A stretch of 64,000 nucleotides of DNA from assembly GCF_024227435.1 (NCBI RefSeq), contig NZ_CP100445.1:124001-188000 (forward strand). The letters run 5' to 3'. Position numbers and translations under genes: made by a program. Each line of letters starts with the position of its first letter. Within the stretch, counting starts at the first letter, position 1. The notes under the pieces are model-generated. The model saw only the letters and a program-made list of their open reading frames with translations, made no database searches and was not told where the DNA came from. Source of the stretch: Natrinema caseinilyticum (GTDB lineage: Archaea > Halobacteriota > Halobacteria > Halobacteriales > Natrialbaceae). Positions 1 through 8,339 of this stretch are shown one piece after another.

Positions 1-72
1 GGCTCTCGACGCGTCGAGCGCAAAAATGAAGATCGACGTCGGTGTCGGTGTTCGGATGCGATACGGAGACGG

Positions 73-381
73 TTACGGTGGGCCGACACTGCTGATCGGC
101 TCTGGTGGGCCGCCGTAGAAGACGATGCCGATGAGCACGGTCAGAATGAACATTCCGACCCACATCGACGTCGTCAGTCCGACGAGATAGCTCACACCGA
201 GGAGTCCGGTCTTCGTGTCGCGGGGTTCACCCAGGAACCAGGCCGCGAGCATGATGTAGACCGGGACCAGAATAACGGCGAAGATGATGTAGGTCCCTTC
301 GTTGGCGAAGCCGGTGAAGCCGCCGGTGCCGTCGTAACCGTGGTACAGCAGTGTGGACAGGATCGTTTGTGTTGAACTCAT
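73..381 (-). CDS. Small membrane subunit of an NrfD-type redox complex
   Basis: The 102-residue protein has a short hydrophilic N-terminus and hydrophobic segments at about residues 28-48 and 60-90, so it is an integral membrane protein. Its ATG overlaps the stop of the NrfD-type gene by four bases (ATGA), which indicates translational coupling and a role in the same complex. I do not recognise a named family. It may be a small anchor or assembly subunit. No catalytic molybdopterin subunit is inside the window; if one exists it would lie beyond position 1 or elsewhere. Confidence 0.8.
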   Translation of the reverse strand: MSSTQTILSTLLYHGYDGTGGFTGFANEGTYIIFAVILVPVYIMLAAWFLGEPRDTKTGLLGVSYLVGLTTSMWVGMFILTVLIGIVFYGGPPEPISSVGPP

Positions 382-1733
382 GCTTCCACCTCGGGTTCGG
401 CCGGTTCAGCGTGTTCGTGTTCGTGGTCGCCACGCAGGTGTTCGATGGCGTGGAGTTCGACCACGGGAACTAGCTTCGCGAGGTTGAGGAATAAAAGTGC
501 AACCAGCGCTGTCGTCCCGACGAGCGAGAGCCACTCGATCGCACTCGGGAAGTAGGTCCCTGGCGTCGCCGCGTAGATGTCGAACGTGGGGTGGAGGAAT
601 CCTTCGACGACGAAGAGAACTTTCTCGGTGAGCGTCCCACAGAGAATTACCCCGCTCGCGATGAGCGCTCGCTTCTTGCTGAACAGGGCCGGTCGAATCC
701 CCTGCAAGAAGATGTACACGAGCGTGCCGAAGATCATTGCCATCGCGACTCTGTAGACCGGATGGGCGATCTTCGCCTCGACCGCGACCGACTGGTTAGA
801 CGGTCCGAGGAAGACGCCGTTGATGACCTGCTGGAGCTGGAACCACAGGAACAACAGAGTGAAGAACCCGAGCCACAGGAGCAGTCCGCGGAAGATATCG
901 TCGGTGATGATGTGGTCCCAGTCGTAGGCTCGGCGGAACGCGTAGGCGATGATCGTTATGCCGCTGATCGCCGACATCAGCGCGATGCTGAGGAACGTCG
1001 GCCCCTGAATCGCGCCGGTCCAACCGGGCATCGCCGGAAGGAGTGCGAACAGCCACGGGATCACGCCGCCGTGGAGCAAGAGCGGAGCCATGATGATGAC
1101 TGCGGCGGCGAGCCACCAGACCATCCGATCGATGACCGCGTCTTCTTTCTCGGTGTAGCCAATGGTCAGTATCTTGTAGACCGGTTCGAACATGTCCGGC
1201 AGATCGTCTCGCAATCGGCTGACGTCGTACCGGAGCGTCAGGCCGAGGTACGTCGCCGACAGCACGAAGTAGGCCGTGATGACGGTCACGTCCCACACGA
1301 GCGGCGAGTTATTGACCGTGATGTGGTAGTGGCCGATGACGCTGGTCACCATCCGGTCCGGCCGTCCCATGTGGACCAGGATGTAGAAACCGGCGGCGGA
1401 GAGGCCGCCGATCGTCGTCATCTCCGCGAGCCGAGCGACTGGCATGTACCGGTCCATGCCCAGCAGACGGACCGCGGCTGAAAGGATGATACCGCCGTGA
1501 GCGACACCGACCCACCAGATGAACGCGCCGATGTACAGGCCCCACGTAGAGCCGCCACCGGAGCCCCAGTCGCCGAGTCCGGTGACGATCAGCCCCTTCT
1601 GGAGCTGATAGGCCCACGCGACGAGAAAGGCCACGAGACCCAGCGCCGCGACGCCGTACACCGCCATGTATTTTTTCGAGAACGTGCCGATCGGACGGAG
1701 AATGTCCTCCTCGGACGGCGTCTTCGTGCTCAT
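378..1733 (-). CDS. NrfD/PsrC-type polytopic membrane subunit (quinone-reactive)
   Basis: A 451-residue protein with many membrane segments and the layout of the NrfD/PsrC/ActC family. These proteins anchor Fe-S subunits of molybdoenzyme-type complexes and exchange electrons with quinones in the membrane. The C-terminus is a charged Glu/His-rich tail. It overlaps the upstream Fe-S gene and the downstream small membrane gene by four bases each, so the three form one minus-strand operon. The substrate is not predictable because the catalytic subunit is not visible. The menaquinone genes elsewhere in the window fit the expected electron carrier. Confidence 0.88.
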   Translation of the reverse strand: MSTKTPSEEDILRPIGTFSKKYMAVYGVAALGLVAFLVAWAYQLQKGLIVTGLGDWGSGGGSTWGLYIGAFIWWVGVAHGGIILSAAVRLLGMDRYMPVARLAEMTTIGGLSAAGFYILVHMGRPDRMVTSVIGHYHITVNNSPLVWDVTVITAYFVLSATYLGLTLRYDVSRLRDDLPDMFEPVYKILTIGYTEKEDAVIDRMVWWLAAAVIIMAPLLLHGGVIPWLFALLPAMPGWTGAIQGPTFLSIALMSAISGITIIAYAFRRAYDWDHIITDDIFRGLLLWLGFFTLLFLWFQLQQVINGVFLGPSNQSVAVEAKIAHPVYRVAMAMIFGTLVYIFLQGIRPALFSKKRALIASGVILCGTLTEKVLFVVEGFLHPTFDIYAATPGTYFPSAIEWLSLVGTTALVALLFLNLAKLVPVVELHAIEHLRGDHEHEHAEPAEPEVEA

Positions 1734-3397
1734 AGCGACACCCCGTCGATCCGACCGACGGTCTCATCGTCGAGGTACTCCTGTCGCTTATCGAGCAGGT
1801 CGACGTCCTCGTACTTGGTCGGGCCGGGAACCTGCTGGGCCTCCGGTCCGGGCTCCTGTCCGAGGTACGTAACGTTCGGGTTCGTCCCGATGTCCTCGAG
1901 CAGTTTGAACGAGGTCGGTTCGCCAGTGTACTGGTGGAGCAGAAACCTCGCCTGTTGTTTGCTCCCGTCGCCGAGTTGCAGTTCGTCGAGGGCGTCGTCG
2001 CTCTCGAGGTCGACGTACTGTTCGAAGGCCTCGACGGCGGCGAGGATATCTTGTTCGCTACTGAGAATCGTGTTGTTCTCTCCGTCACCGGGTTCGGTGC
2101 CTTCGCTGATGATTTCGACCGCCTTCATGACCGCGAGGATGTCCTCGGTCAAGCCTTCGACATTCCCGATCGCGGTCTCGAGATCGTCGCCGTCGCTGAG
2201 TGCGCTGTTTATGTCGTCTACCGACGGCGCGGATTTGCTGCTTTCGGTACCGTTCGTCAGGTGGACGATCGCGCGACTCTTGCTCGGATACTCGCGGTGC
2301 TGATACGGATCGCTTTTCTCGTCTTTGACGTTGCCGAACTGAATCGCGTCCGGGGGACAGGCGCTTTCACACGCCGTCGTTCCGACTTTGTCCTCGCCCT
2401 GTTTGCCGTCCTGCATGGACGGACACATCGTACACTTGCTCATCGTGCCGCGGGGGGCGCGGCTGTCGACCCAGCGTTGGCCGTACTCGTACTTGGCGTG
2501 CGTGATCTCGTCCGGATTCTCGGGGCTTTCGAGTCCGTCGATTTCGTCGTACGGCACGTCGGGTTCGTCCCACTGGAAGTAGTTGACACCGTAGGGACAG
2601 GCGACCTGACAGTACCGGCACCCGATACAGACGTCGTAGTCGGTCAGCACCAGTCCGTCCTTGTCGCGGGTGTGCCGGGCCGTCGTCGGACAGACCTTCT
2701 CACAGGGAGCGTCCGTGCAGTGCTGGCACGGTCGCACGAGCATATTGAACTCGCTCCCCATATTGAAGTCGGTATAGCCACCGGTTTCGTTCACGCCAGC
2801 GCCACCATCAGGGGAACTGTGCAGTTCGTCCTCCCACGCCATGACGTACATCCAGTTAACGCCCATGTCGAGGTCGTTTTCCTGGGAACAGGCGCTCATA
2901 CAGGTAAGACAGCCGTCACAGCGATCGAGGTCGATCGTCATCCCCCACTGTACGTCACTGTGTTCTTGGGTTTCCGTCCCGCCGTGGCCACCTTCGCCGG
3001 CGACGCTCTCCGTAACGTCGCCGGCTTTGCCGCCAAATGCACCCACACCGACTGCGGCTGCGCCGACCCCCATCTTCTTCATCGTCTCGCGGCGGGTCTC
3101 CTCGCCGTCGCCGTCGAACGCATCGAGCATCCGGGAGAACGTGCCCTTCGCCTCCTCCTGAGCTGCTTCGTACGCCTCGGCGGTCGGGCGCTGGTCCTCG
3201 CCGAATTCCTCCATCACGTCGTCGTGATACCGTTCGTGGAATTCGGCCTCGGAGAGTTCGCCTTTGGTGACCCGCATCGCGTCTTCGGCCATCTCCATAC
3301 CGAGCTTGCTGTCGTACTCGGTATCGTCGAGCATCGACTCGAGTTCGTCTTCCCACTCGTTCCCGAGCGGATGAAATGATTCGTCGTCCGTGCTCAT
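1730..3397 (-). CDS. Fe-S electron-transfer subunit (PsrB/DmsB type) with four cluster motifs
   Basis: 555 residues. Four Cys groups typical of DmsB/PsrB/ActB subunits are visible at about residues 160-170, 224-236, 257-267 and 322-347, enough for four [4Fe-4S] clusters that pass electrons between a molybdopterin subunit and the NrfD partner. About 100 acidic residues precede an Arg-Arg pair (102-103) followed by Lys-Lys and a Gly/Ala-rich hydrophobic run (about 110-124). This looks like a Tat-type signal placed unusually deep in the protein. After residue 380 there is a roughly 150-residue segment without Cys that normal family members lack. ATG at 3397 is the start giving this frame; a later start is possible. 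Confidence 0.88.
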   Translation of the reverse strand: MSTDDESFHPLGNEWEDELESMLDDTEYDSKLGMEMAEDAMRVTKGELSEAEFHERYHDDVMEEFGEDQRPTAEAYEAAQEEAKGTFSRMLDAFDGDGEETRRETMKKMGVGAAAVGVGAFGGKAGDVTESVAGEGGHGGTETQEHSDVQWGMTIDLDRCDGCLTCMSACSQENDLDMGVNWMYVMAWEDELHSSPDGGAGVNETGGYTDFNMGSEFNMLVRPCQHCTDAPCEKVCPTTARHTRDKDGLVLTDYDVCIGCRYCQVACPYGVNYFQWDEPDVPYDEIDGLESPENPDEITHAKYEYGQRWVDSRAPRGTMSKCTMCPSMQDGKQGEDKVGTTACESACPPDAIQFGNVKDEKSDPYQHREYPSKSRAIVHLTNGTESSKSAPSVDDINSALSDGDDLETAIGNVEGLTEDILAVMKAVEIISEGTEPGDGENNTILSSEQDILAAVEAFEQYVDLESDDALDELQLGDGSKQQARFLLHQYTGEPTSFKLLEDIGTNPNVTYLGQEPGPEAQQVPGPTKYEDVDLLDKRQEYLDDETVGRIDGVSL

Positions 3398-3419
3398 TAG
3401 ATCAGAACACCTCTGAATA

Positions 3420-3456
3420 TGACACTGGTGTCATGCCGGAGGTACTGAACGGCATG
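3420..3456. promoter_or_regulatory. Two inverted repeats upstream of the redox operon
   Basis: TGACACTGGTGTCA (3420-3433) is a perfect palindrome with 6-base arms around a 2-base centre. It is followed directly by CATGCCG/CGGCATG arms (3432-3438 and 3450-3456). Both lie 23-59 bases upstream of the Fe-S gene ATG, where an archaeal TATA/BRE or operator would sit. They may bind the Bat/DmsR-type regulator encoded upstream, but that link is inference. Confidence 0.5.
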
Positions 3457-3940
3457 CACTTGAAATCGTTCATTTGTTGATCCTCATTCCCCGTCTCACA
3501 ACCGAACTCCGATGAAATATAGAGCCGATTTCCAGCACTTGAGAATCGACGCGATCATGTTCGGGCAGTTAAGTCAGCCGGGGCTGCGATGGAAACCCCC
3601 CACTCGTCCGGATCGGCTACCGGTACGCGTTCGAAACGGTGAAACGACGATATCAGCGTCGGTCTGTGAGAACGCACGGCACAGTATCGTCGTCGGAAGC
3701 TGTGATCCCGCACCTGAGACTGCGTCTGTCGGGTTGTGACTGCGATTGTCTCTGATTGTCTCTTTGTCTTCCCGCGCCAGCACACGAACGAATCGCGGCG
3801 AGCGGTGGAACGAATCGCGGAGACAACGATACCGACGACGGCAGCCGGCCCGCCAGGCGCAGCTCGCAAAATACGTCGGCAGAACGACCGCACGGACAGT
3901 TACCCCCACTGCACGGCTCGGCCGGGTCCGGTCGATTCGA
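3457..3940. other. Intergenic region between redox operon and regulator
   Basis: About 480 bases without a convincing gene. A CTATATTT element on the minus strand (about 3517-3524) could be a TATA box for the redox operon. The short open frames here are Arg/Ser-rich, as expected from noncoding GC-rich DNA. Nothing else was recognised. Confidence 0.5.
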
Positions 3941-4615
3941 TCACTGGCTCGCGATCTGTTCTTCGAGCGGCCCCTCGTCGTCGATGTTCGGTAAATTCTC
4001 GACGAACCGCTTGATGACCGCCTCTTCGGCCCGATGGAGGGTCTCGCTGCAGGTCGATTTGGCGATGTCCAGATCGCCGGCCAGTTCCGTCAGCGAGCAG
4101 CACCGCGGCGTATCGTAGTACCCCGCGTCGACGGCGGCGGCGATCACCTCGAGCTGTCGCTCGGACAGTACCTGGCTCTCGTGGAGCCGTTCCCTGACGT
4201 GTTCGATCCGGTATCGGAGTCCGAACGTTTCGAGTTGATCCGCGAGTTCCGAGAGGCGTTTTCGGGAACCGGTGACCTCTATCGTCGCCTCGCCGTCCTG
4301 AATCTCGACCGGCAGTTCGATCGGCATGCCCGACTCCCGAGCGGAGAACATCAGGAGCGGTGCGGTGGTCTCGAAGTGGACCGTCGCCTCGTTGTCGCTC
4401 CACTGAGCGAGCGAGAGTTCGGTAATCTGCGAGTGATCGTCCATGCTCTCGACGATATCCGGGACGGACGACCCGGCGATCCGGACGAGAGCGAAGCCGG
4501 TTTCGGAGCCGGGAACGGCAGCCAGCACCCGAAACGTCGATTCGGGATACGCCGTCGATATCTGCTGAATCCAGACCTCGTCGGGCATCGTCAGAGTGAG
4601 CGTCGCGTGGGCCAT
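3941..4615 (-). CDS. Bacterio-opsin-activator/DmsR-type HTH regulator
   Basis: 224 residues. The C-terminal part (about 151-205) has the HTH_10 pattern of haloarchaeal Bat/DmsR regulators: a SERQLEVI start, a GYYDTPR turn, then a recognition helix around LDIAKSTCSETLHRAEEA. The N-terminal 145 residues form a ligand- or redox-sensing type domain that I cannot name. Regulators of this class often lie next to the respiratory operon they control. Here it precedes the Fe-S/NrfD operon on the same strand, so that operon is its likely target. Confidence 0.85.
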   Translation of the reverse strand: MAHATLTLTMPDEVWIQQISTAYPESTFRVLAAVPGSETGFALVRIAGSSVPDIVESMDDHSQITELSLAQWSDNEATVHFETTAPLLMFSARESGMPIELPVEIQDGEATIEVTGSRKRLSELADQLETFGLRYRIEHVRERLHESQVLSERQLEVIAAAVDAGYYDTPRCCSLTELAGDLDIAKSTCSETLHRAEEAVIKRFVENLPNIDDEGPLEEQIASQ

Positions 4616-4747
4616 ACGAACGTGTTCCTAGTAGACCTATATCCCGGTGGCTACGAATATGTTCGGCTTTTTCCAACGCCGCGGGAACAGCGGCGGCTCC
4701 GAACACGTTCGGACGAACGTCCGCGCCACCGCCATCCGAACGACTGA

Positions 4748-4990
4748 TCGACGGCAACCGAACCCACGGAGCAAACGCTCGACGTTCGAGAGACCGAGAG
4801 ACGACCGTTCGACGATATCCCGACCGCACTCGACGCACTCGAGTCGGGCCGGCGACTGCAATCGATCGCGCCGTTCGAACCGAAACCGCTCTCCGGTGAA
4901 CTCGACGCTCGGGGGTACGCTCACGAGAGCGAGCAGCGTGACGGCTGCCTCTGGTACACGTGTACGTTCGTATGGAACGCACGTTCCTGA
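4748..4990 (+). pseudogene. DUF2249-like gene remnant without a start codon
   Basis: Reading from a stop at 4745-4747, the frame encodes TLDVRETERRPFDDIPTALD, then ALESGRRLQSIAPFEPKPL and ends in TCTFVWNARS. This has the pattern of DUF2249 (SirA/TusA-like) proteins: an LDVR start, a central helix ending in LESG, and a IAPFEPKPL strand. No ATG, GTG or TTG lies between the upstream stop and the conserved domain, so it looks truncated or frameshifted at the 5' end. It is too degraded to be called a working gene on this sequence. Confidence 0.55.
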
Positions 4991-5153
4991 TCAGTCCAAC
5001 GTACCCGCGCAGTCTACCCGACCCGGGTTCTCGCGGGCGGGCGTCGAATACCAGACGGGATGGCCCACTCGAGACCGGCGGTCTTTCCGGCTACTCGACG
5101 CCGAAGGTGTTCGCACAAACTGCCTTGTCGCGAGCGTCCCGACTCCGGGTCAC

Positions 5154-5387
5154 ATGACCCGACTCGACGTCAGAGACGTGCCGCCGGCGAACCGTCATCC
5201 GACCATCCACGAGGAATTCGAGGCCCTCGAGCCGGGCGAGACGCTGACGATCGTCAACGATCACGAGCCAACGCCCCTGTTCTACGAGTTTCAGGCCGAA
5301 GTCGAGCGCTTCGACGCCGACGGCTATGAGGTCGAACAGATCGCCCCGGACGAGTTCGTCGCTAGATTTCCGAAACGGGAGGCCTGA
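5154..5387 (+). CDS. DUF2249 (TusA/SirA-like fold) protein
   Basis: 77 residues from the ATG at 5154, beginning MTRLDVRDVPPANRHP, with the motifs LDVRD, FEALEPGETL, IVNDHEP and PLFYEF. This is the full length of a single DUF2249 domain. The same frame continues upstream to 4647, but that part is Arg/Ser-rich and lacks similarity, so the internal ATG is the better start. In haloarchaea such proteins often cluster near respiratory or denitrification genes with unknown molecular function. Here it lies between two decayed relatives, making it the only intact member of the group. Confidence 0.82.
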   Translation: MTRLDVRDVPPANRHPTIHEEFEALEPGETLTIVNDHEPTPLFYEFQAEVERFDADGYEVEQIAPDEFVARFPKREA

Positions 5388-5410
5388 CGCCGCACGTCGA
5401 TCGGTCCACG

Positions 5411-5701
5411 TCTTCCATCACCGATCACGTCGCAGTCTGCAACCGTCGTCGACCGCACGGACGCACCGTCGGGCCAGCCCCGGGAAACGATCGCCGTTCG
5501 CTCGCACGGTCCCTCGCAACCGCTCCAGCGAACCCTCGAGACGCTCGCCGATCTCCCCGCGGAGACGGTCCTGAACCAGCGAAACGACCGCATATCCAGT
5601 TTCGGGAACAGAAACTGGACGACCACGACTATCGCCACGAGACCGTCGAACGTGACGAGGACGTCGTGACAATCATTCGGCGTTCGTCGACCCGAACGTG
5701 A
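5411..5701 (+). pseudogene. Frameshifted DUF2249-like gene
   Basis: Two adjacent frames join into one recognisable protein. The first reads VRSHGPSQPLQRTLETLADL followed by PAETVLNQRNDR. The second, shifted by one base near 5585-5592, reads PHIQFREQKLDDHDYRHETV and ends in VVTIIRRSSTRT before a stop at 5701. This resembles the second haloarchaeal DUF2249 subtype. No start codon is visible upstream; an ACG near 5400 may mark a lost ATG. A base deletion, by mutation or sequencing error, explains the break. Confidence 0.55.
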
Positions 5702-6104
5702 CCGGTCAGAACCGCCTGGGGAGGCAGACCTCGGACGATACCGGCCGGGGAGCGGAGATACCGACCAGAATTTGATGCCGACCGCTGTCGAGCGACGAGA
5801 TTCAGGTGACGTAACGAGAGTCCGGCGACCTGTGCTCGGAGACGGTCCCGGAGGCGAGGGTCGTTCTGTGACGAAGCTCAGATCGGTGGATTATCCGGGA
5901 CTGGTGGTGCAATGATCAGCTCCTGTCCCTCGCCTATGAGGGCAATCTCAGAGCAGTGTTATCAAACTGCTGGCCATTTCACGCTGCTCACAACCCGTCG
6001 AAATCGCGTTCGAGGGGAGACGTCGCCCGATACCTGACCGACGGGGACGCAGTCGTTGCGTCGTGCCTTCGGCGTTCGAGTTCTGAGTCGCATCGAGTGT
6101 GGGA
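5702..6104. other. Region without a recognised gene
   Basis: About 400 bases between the decayed DUF2249 gene and the end of the minus-strand membrane gene. Neither strand has a frame with haloarchaeal codon pattern and a plausible start. It may hold further remnants of the DUF2249 group, but I could not recognise any. Confidence 0.4.
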
Positions 6105-6890
6105 TCAGTATCCCTGATCGTTCTCGAACTCGTATCGTCTCGCGGCTTTCTGTATGGCCTTCCGTCGGCCGGTCCTGTTCGGACCGTCCGCTTCCACTCC
6201 GTTCCGTTCTTCTTCGATGGCCCACTCGGTGATGAGTTCTCTCGCCTTCTCCTCGACTTCCTGTTCGCGCCGCTGTTCCCGAATCGAGACGATCAGTCCG
6301 TAGCACGATGCGCTGACCCCCACCACGAGCACGAGAATGAAGCCTTTGCCCATCTGCGGCTGTGCGAGGTACCAGTTCCAGCTCACCGCCCCGGCCGTCA
6401 GAACGTATTTCGAAATCGCGAGCGACGCGACGACGCCAGTCGAAAGGTGGCCGGACAGGTACGTGACTATTGCCTCGTACTCCTCGTTCTCGGCGACGAG
6501 CGGTGTCAAGTGTGCGAGTGACGTCAGGAGTACTCCACAGACGAGCAAGATCGAGGCGGGATAGTGATCGAATATCAGCGGCTCGGTCGTTGTCACCGAG
6601 ATGATCGTGTACGTAGAGAACCCACCGAACAGGAACCAATTCGAATCTGTCTCCAGGTCCTTTAGCGACGAGCCGAGATAATAGCCCATTCCGAGTCCGA
6701 TTGCGGACATCTTGATAGAACGTATAATTTCGCCAGAAATGTCCTTCAGTTCGGTCGAGTGTCCAATCGCACCCCCGAGCAACGCGAGAAAGAGAACGAA
6801 CAAAATTCCGAGCAGAAAAGCCGTCGCTGGATCGTACCATCGATGATTCCGAATCCGCTCTGCAATCTGCTTCCCCCCCTTGTTTGTCAT
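6105..6890 (-). CDS. Hypothetical membrane protein (about 5-6 TM)
   Basis: 261 residues. Hydrophobic segments lie at about residues 22-45, 60-75, 85-105, 112-130, 145-165 and 180-198, followed by a charged, probably cytoplasmic helix (about 200-261) rich in Glu and Arg. No family is recognised. It is less acidic than neighbouring proteins, uses more A/T-ending codons, and sits behind an unusually AT-rich promoter, so it may have been acquired. It has no operon partner: both flanks are intergenic for hundreds of bases. Confidence 0.75.
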   Translation of the reverse strand: MTNKGGKQIAERIRNHRWYDPATAFLLGILFVLFLALLGGAIGHSTELKDISGEIIRSIKMSAIGLGMGYYLGSSLKDLETDSNWFLFGGFSTYTIISVTTTEPLIFDHYPASILLVCGVLLTSLAHLTPLVAENEEYEAIVTYLSGHLSTGVVASLAISKYVLTAGAVSWNWYLAQPQMGKGFILVLVVGVSASCYGLIVSIREQRREQEVEEKARELITEWAIEEERNGVEADGPNRTGRRKAIQKAARRYEFENDQGY

Positions 6891-7229
6891 AGCCAGCCTA
6901 AGATTAGGACTTCCCGTATATATTATTAATGCAATATATACACATTATTTACCACACTCGGTCTTAATCCGTGCTCGTGCGGACCCACAGGATACCGAAC
7001 GGAGTGGGAGTGAAGGGAACCAGATATGTTTGAAACGCTGACCGACGTGTCGAACTGACGAGGTCTCCGTTCGTCACCGCGACGTCGGTCACCGCCGCTC
7101 GGCCAGTACCGACCAAGAAGGTTCGAGCGCGACGGTCGTGCTACTCGACGTGTTTCGCCCGAGGTGTGCCGGAACGTGTGTGGGGTGAGCCAGGACTGTT
7201 CGCGCAGGTCTTGCGAGGATGGTTGCGGA
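6891..7229. promoter_or_regulatory. AT-rich promoter region and empty intergenic DNA
   Basis: Positions about 6900-6950 are very AT-rich (for example TATATATTATTAATGCAATA), well placed as promoter for the minus-strand membrane gene starting at 6890. The remaining 270 bases to 7229 show no gene. Confidence 0.5.
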
Positions 7230-8150
7230 CTACCCGTCGAAGAGGTGTTCGAGGAGCAATTCTGTCAGCTGAGTCGGTTCCTCGTGGGGAACCCAGTGGC
7301 TCGTCCTCGACAGTAACTCGAGACGGCTGTCCGTACAGTAGTCGGCGCTGTCGACTGCCAGCGAAGGGACGAGCGCCGCGTCGTCTTCACCCCAGACCAC
7401 GAGCGTCGGCGCATCGACCCGGTCAGTCGGTGTCGTCGTCGGGTATCGCGCGACTGCCCGGTACCAGTTCAGCATGCCGGTGAGTGCACCGTCCCTGTCC
7501 CAGGCACGCCGATACCGAGCCAATTCGTCGTCGGTGAACGTTCCCGGCGCGGCCTGGTCTCGAAGCGATCGCTCGAGCAAGCGGTAGTCGTCGTACCGAC
7601 AGGCCCGTTCCGGGAGCCACGGGAGTTGGAACAGGACGGCGTACCAGCTTCGACGGAGTTGTTCGGGATTCGCGAGGAGCTGCCGGCGATAGGCGGACGG
7701 ATGCGGTGCGTTGACGACGGCGAGCCGTTCGACGGTATCGGGAAATCGGAGTGCGAGGTCCCAGGCGACCAGTCCGCCCCAGTCGTGTCCGACGACGTAT
7801 GCTTCGTCCCGTCCGTCGGATTCGATCAGGTCGACGACGTCTTGCGAGAGTTCGCGCCTGCGATAGGCCGACACAGCCGCGGGCTTCTCGCTTCGATTGT
7901 AACCCCGTTGATCGGGGACGAGTACCCGACAGCCCGCCTCTACGAGGGCCCCGATCTGATTTCGCCAGCCGTACCAGAACTCCGGAAAACCGTGGAGTAA
8001 GACGACGAGCGGATTTGCTTTCCCGCCGGCTTCGACCACGTGCAACCGATTGCCGTTGACGATCCGTCGAGTCGAACGTGCGTCGACTTCGACCGCAGCG
8101 GCAGATTCGCCCCTCTCGTCGACGGTCCGTGACTGATCGGACGCACCCAT
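7230..8150 (-). CDS. Alpha/beta hydrolase, epoxide hydrolase type
   Basis: 306 residues from ATG 8150. HGFPEFWYGW (about 53-62) is the oxyanion-hole motif and GHDWGG (about 121-126) carries an Asp nucleophile in place of Ser, the mark of epoxide hydrolases and haloalkane dehalogenases. A late SHWVPHEEP segment supplies the catalytic His. The cytoplasmic enzyme would hydrolyse an epoxide to a diol; the substrate is unknown. The frame stays open upstream to 8303, but that part overlaps a palindromic repeat and reads as noncoding, so the internal ATG was chosen. It is transcribed alone. Confidence 0.85.
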   Translation of the reverse strand: MGASDQSRTVDERGESAAAVEVDARSTRRIVNGNRLHVVEAGGKANPLVVLLHGFPEFWYGWRNQIGALVEAGCRVLVPDQRGYNRSEKPAAVSAYRRRELSQDVVDLIESDGRDEAYVVGHDWGGLVAWDLALRFPDTVERLAVVNAPHPSAYRRQLLANPEQLRRSWYAVLFQLPWLPERACRYDDYRLLERSLRDQAAPGTFTDDELARYRRAWDRDGALTGMLNWYRAVARYPTTTPTDRVDAPTLVVWGEDDAALVPSLAVDSADYCTDSRLELLSRTSHWVPHEEPTQLTELLLEHLFDG

Positions 8151-8226
8151 AATGCCAGGGTGGGCGCCGAGACCGTAAATCGATTCGGACAGAAACGGTC
8201 GGTCACGAGTCCCGGGTCCGCTCGGA

Positions 8227-8315
8227 CTATAGTAGTCGTTGCAAGTCATTGCATACCCCGCTCGCGAATTCGCGGCCAGCGAGCGGTGGGTAAATCGTTT
8301 CAACGACTACTATAG
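8227..8315. repeat. Palindromic REP/MITE-like element with nested arms
   Basis: The outer arms CTATAGTAGTCGTTG (8227-8241) and its exact complement (8301-8315) match over 15 bases. Inside are arms CCGCTCGC (8258-8265) and GCGAGCGG (8279-8286), around a 12-base perfect palindrome CGCGAATTCGCG (8263-8274). The whole 89 bases can fold as a nested hairpin. It carries no coding frame and lies between the hydrolase and the small zinc-finger gene. I believe similar palindromes are dispersed in haloarchaeal genomes, but this window holds only one copy. Confidence 0.7.
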
Positions 8316-8339
8316 AAATCCCGCCGGAACTGCGGGCCC

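Noticed and set aside
591-1481. Long open frame antisense to the NrfD-type gene
   Set aside because: It is Arg/Asp/Glu-rich with no family pattern and mirrors a clear membrane protein on the other strand; typical of GC-rich haloarchaeal DNA.
1934-3379. Long open frame antisense to the Fe-S gene
   Set aside because: Its length comes from the codon bias of the real gene, which has four intact Cys clusters on the minus strand.
4647-5153. Upstream extension of the DUF2249 gene in the same frame
   Set aside because: The added 169 residues are Arg/Ser-rich and overlap a DUF2249 remnant readable in another frame; the match begins at ATG 5154.
8151-8303. N-terminal extension of the hydrolase
   Set aside because: It runs into the palindromic repeat and does not resemble the alpha/beta hydrolase family; ATG 8150 gives normal length.
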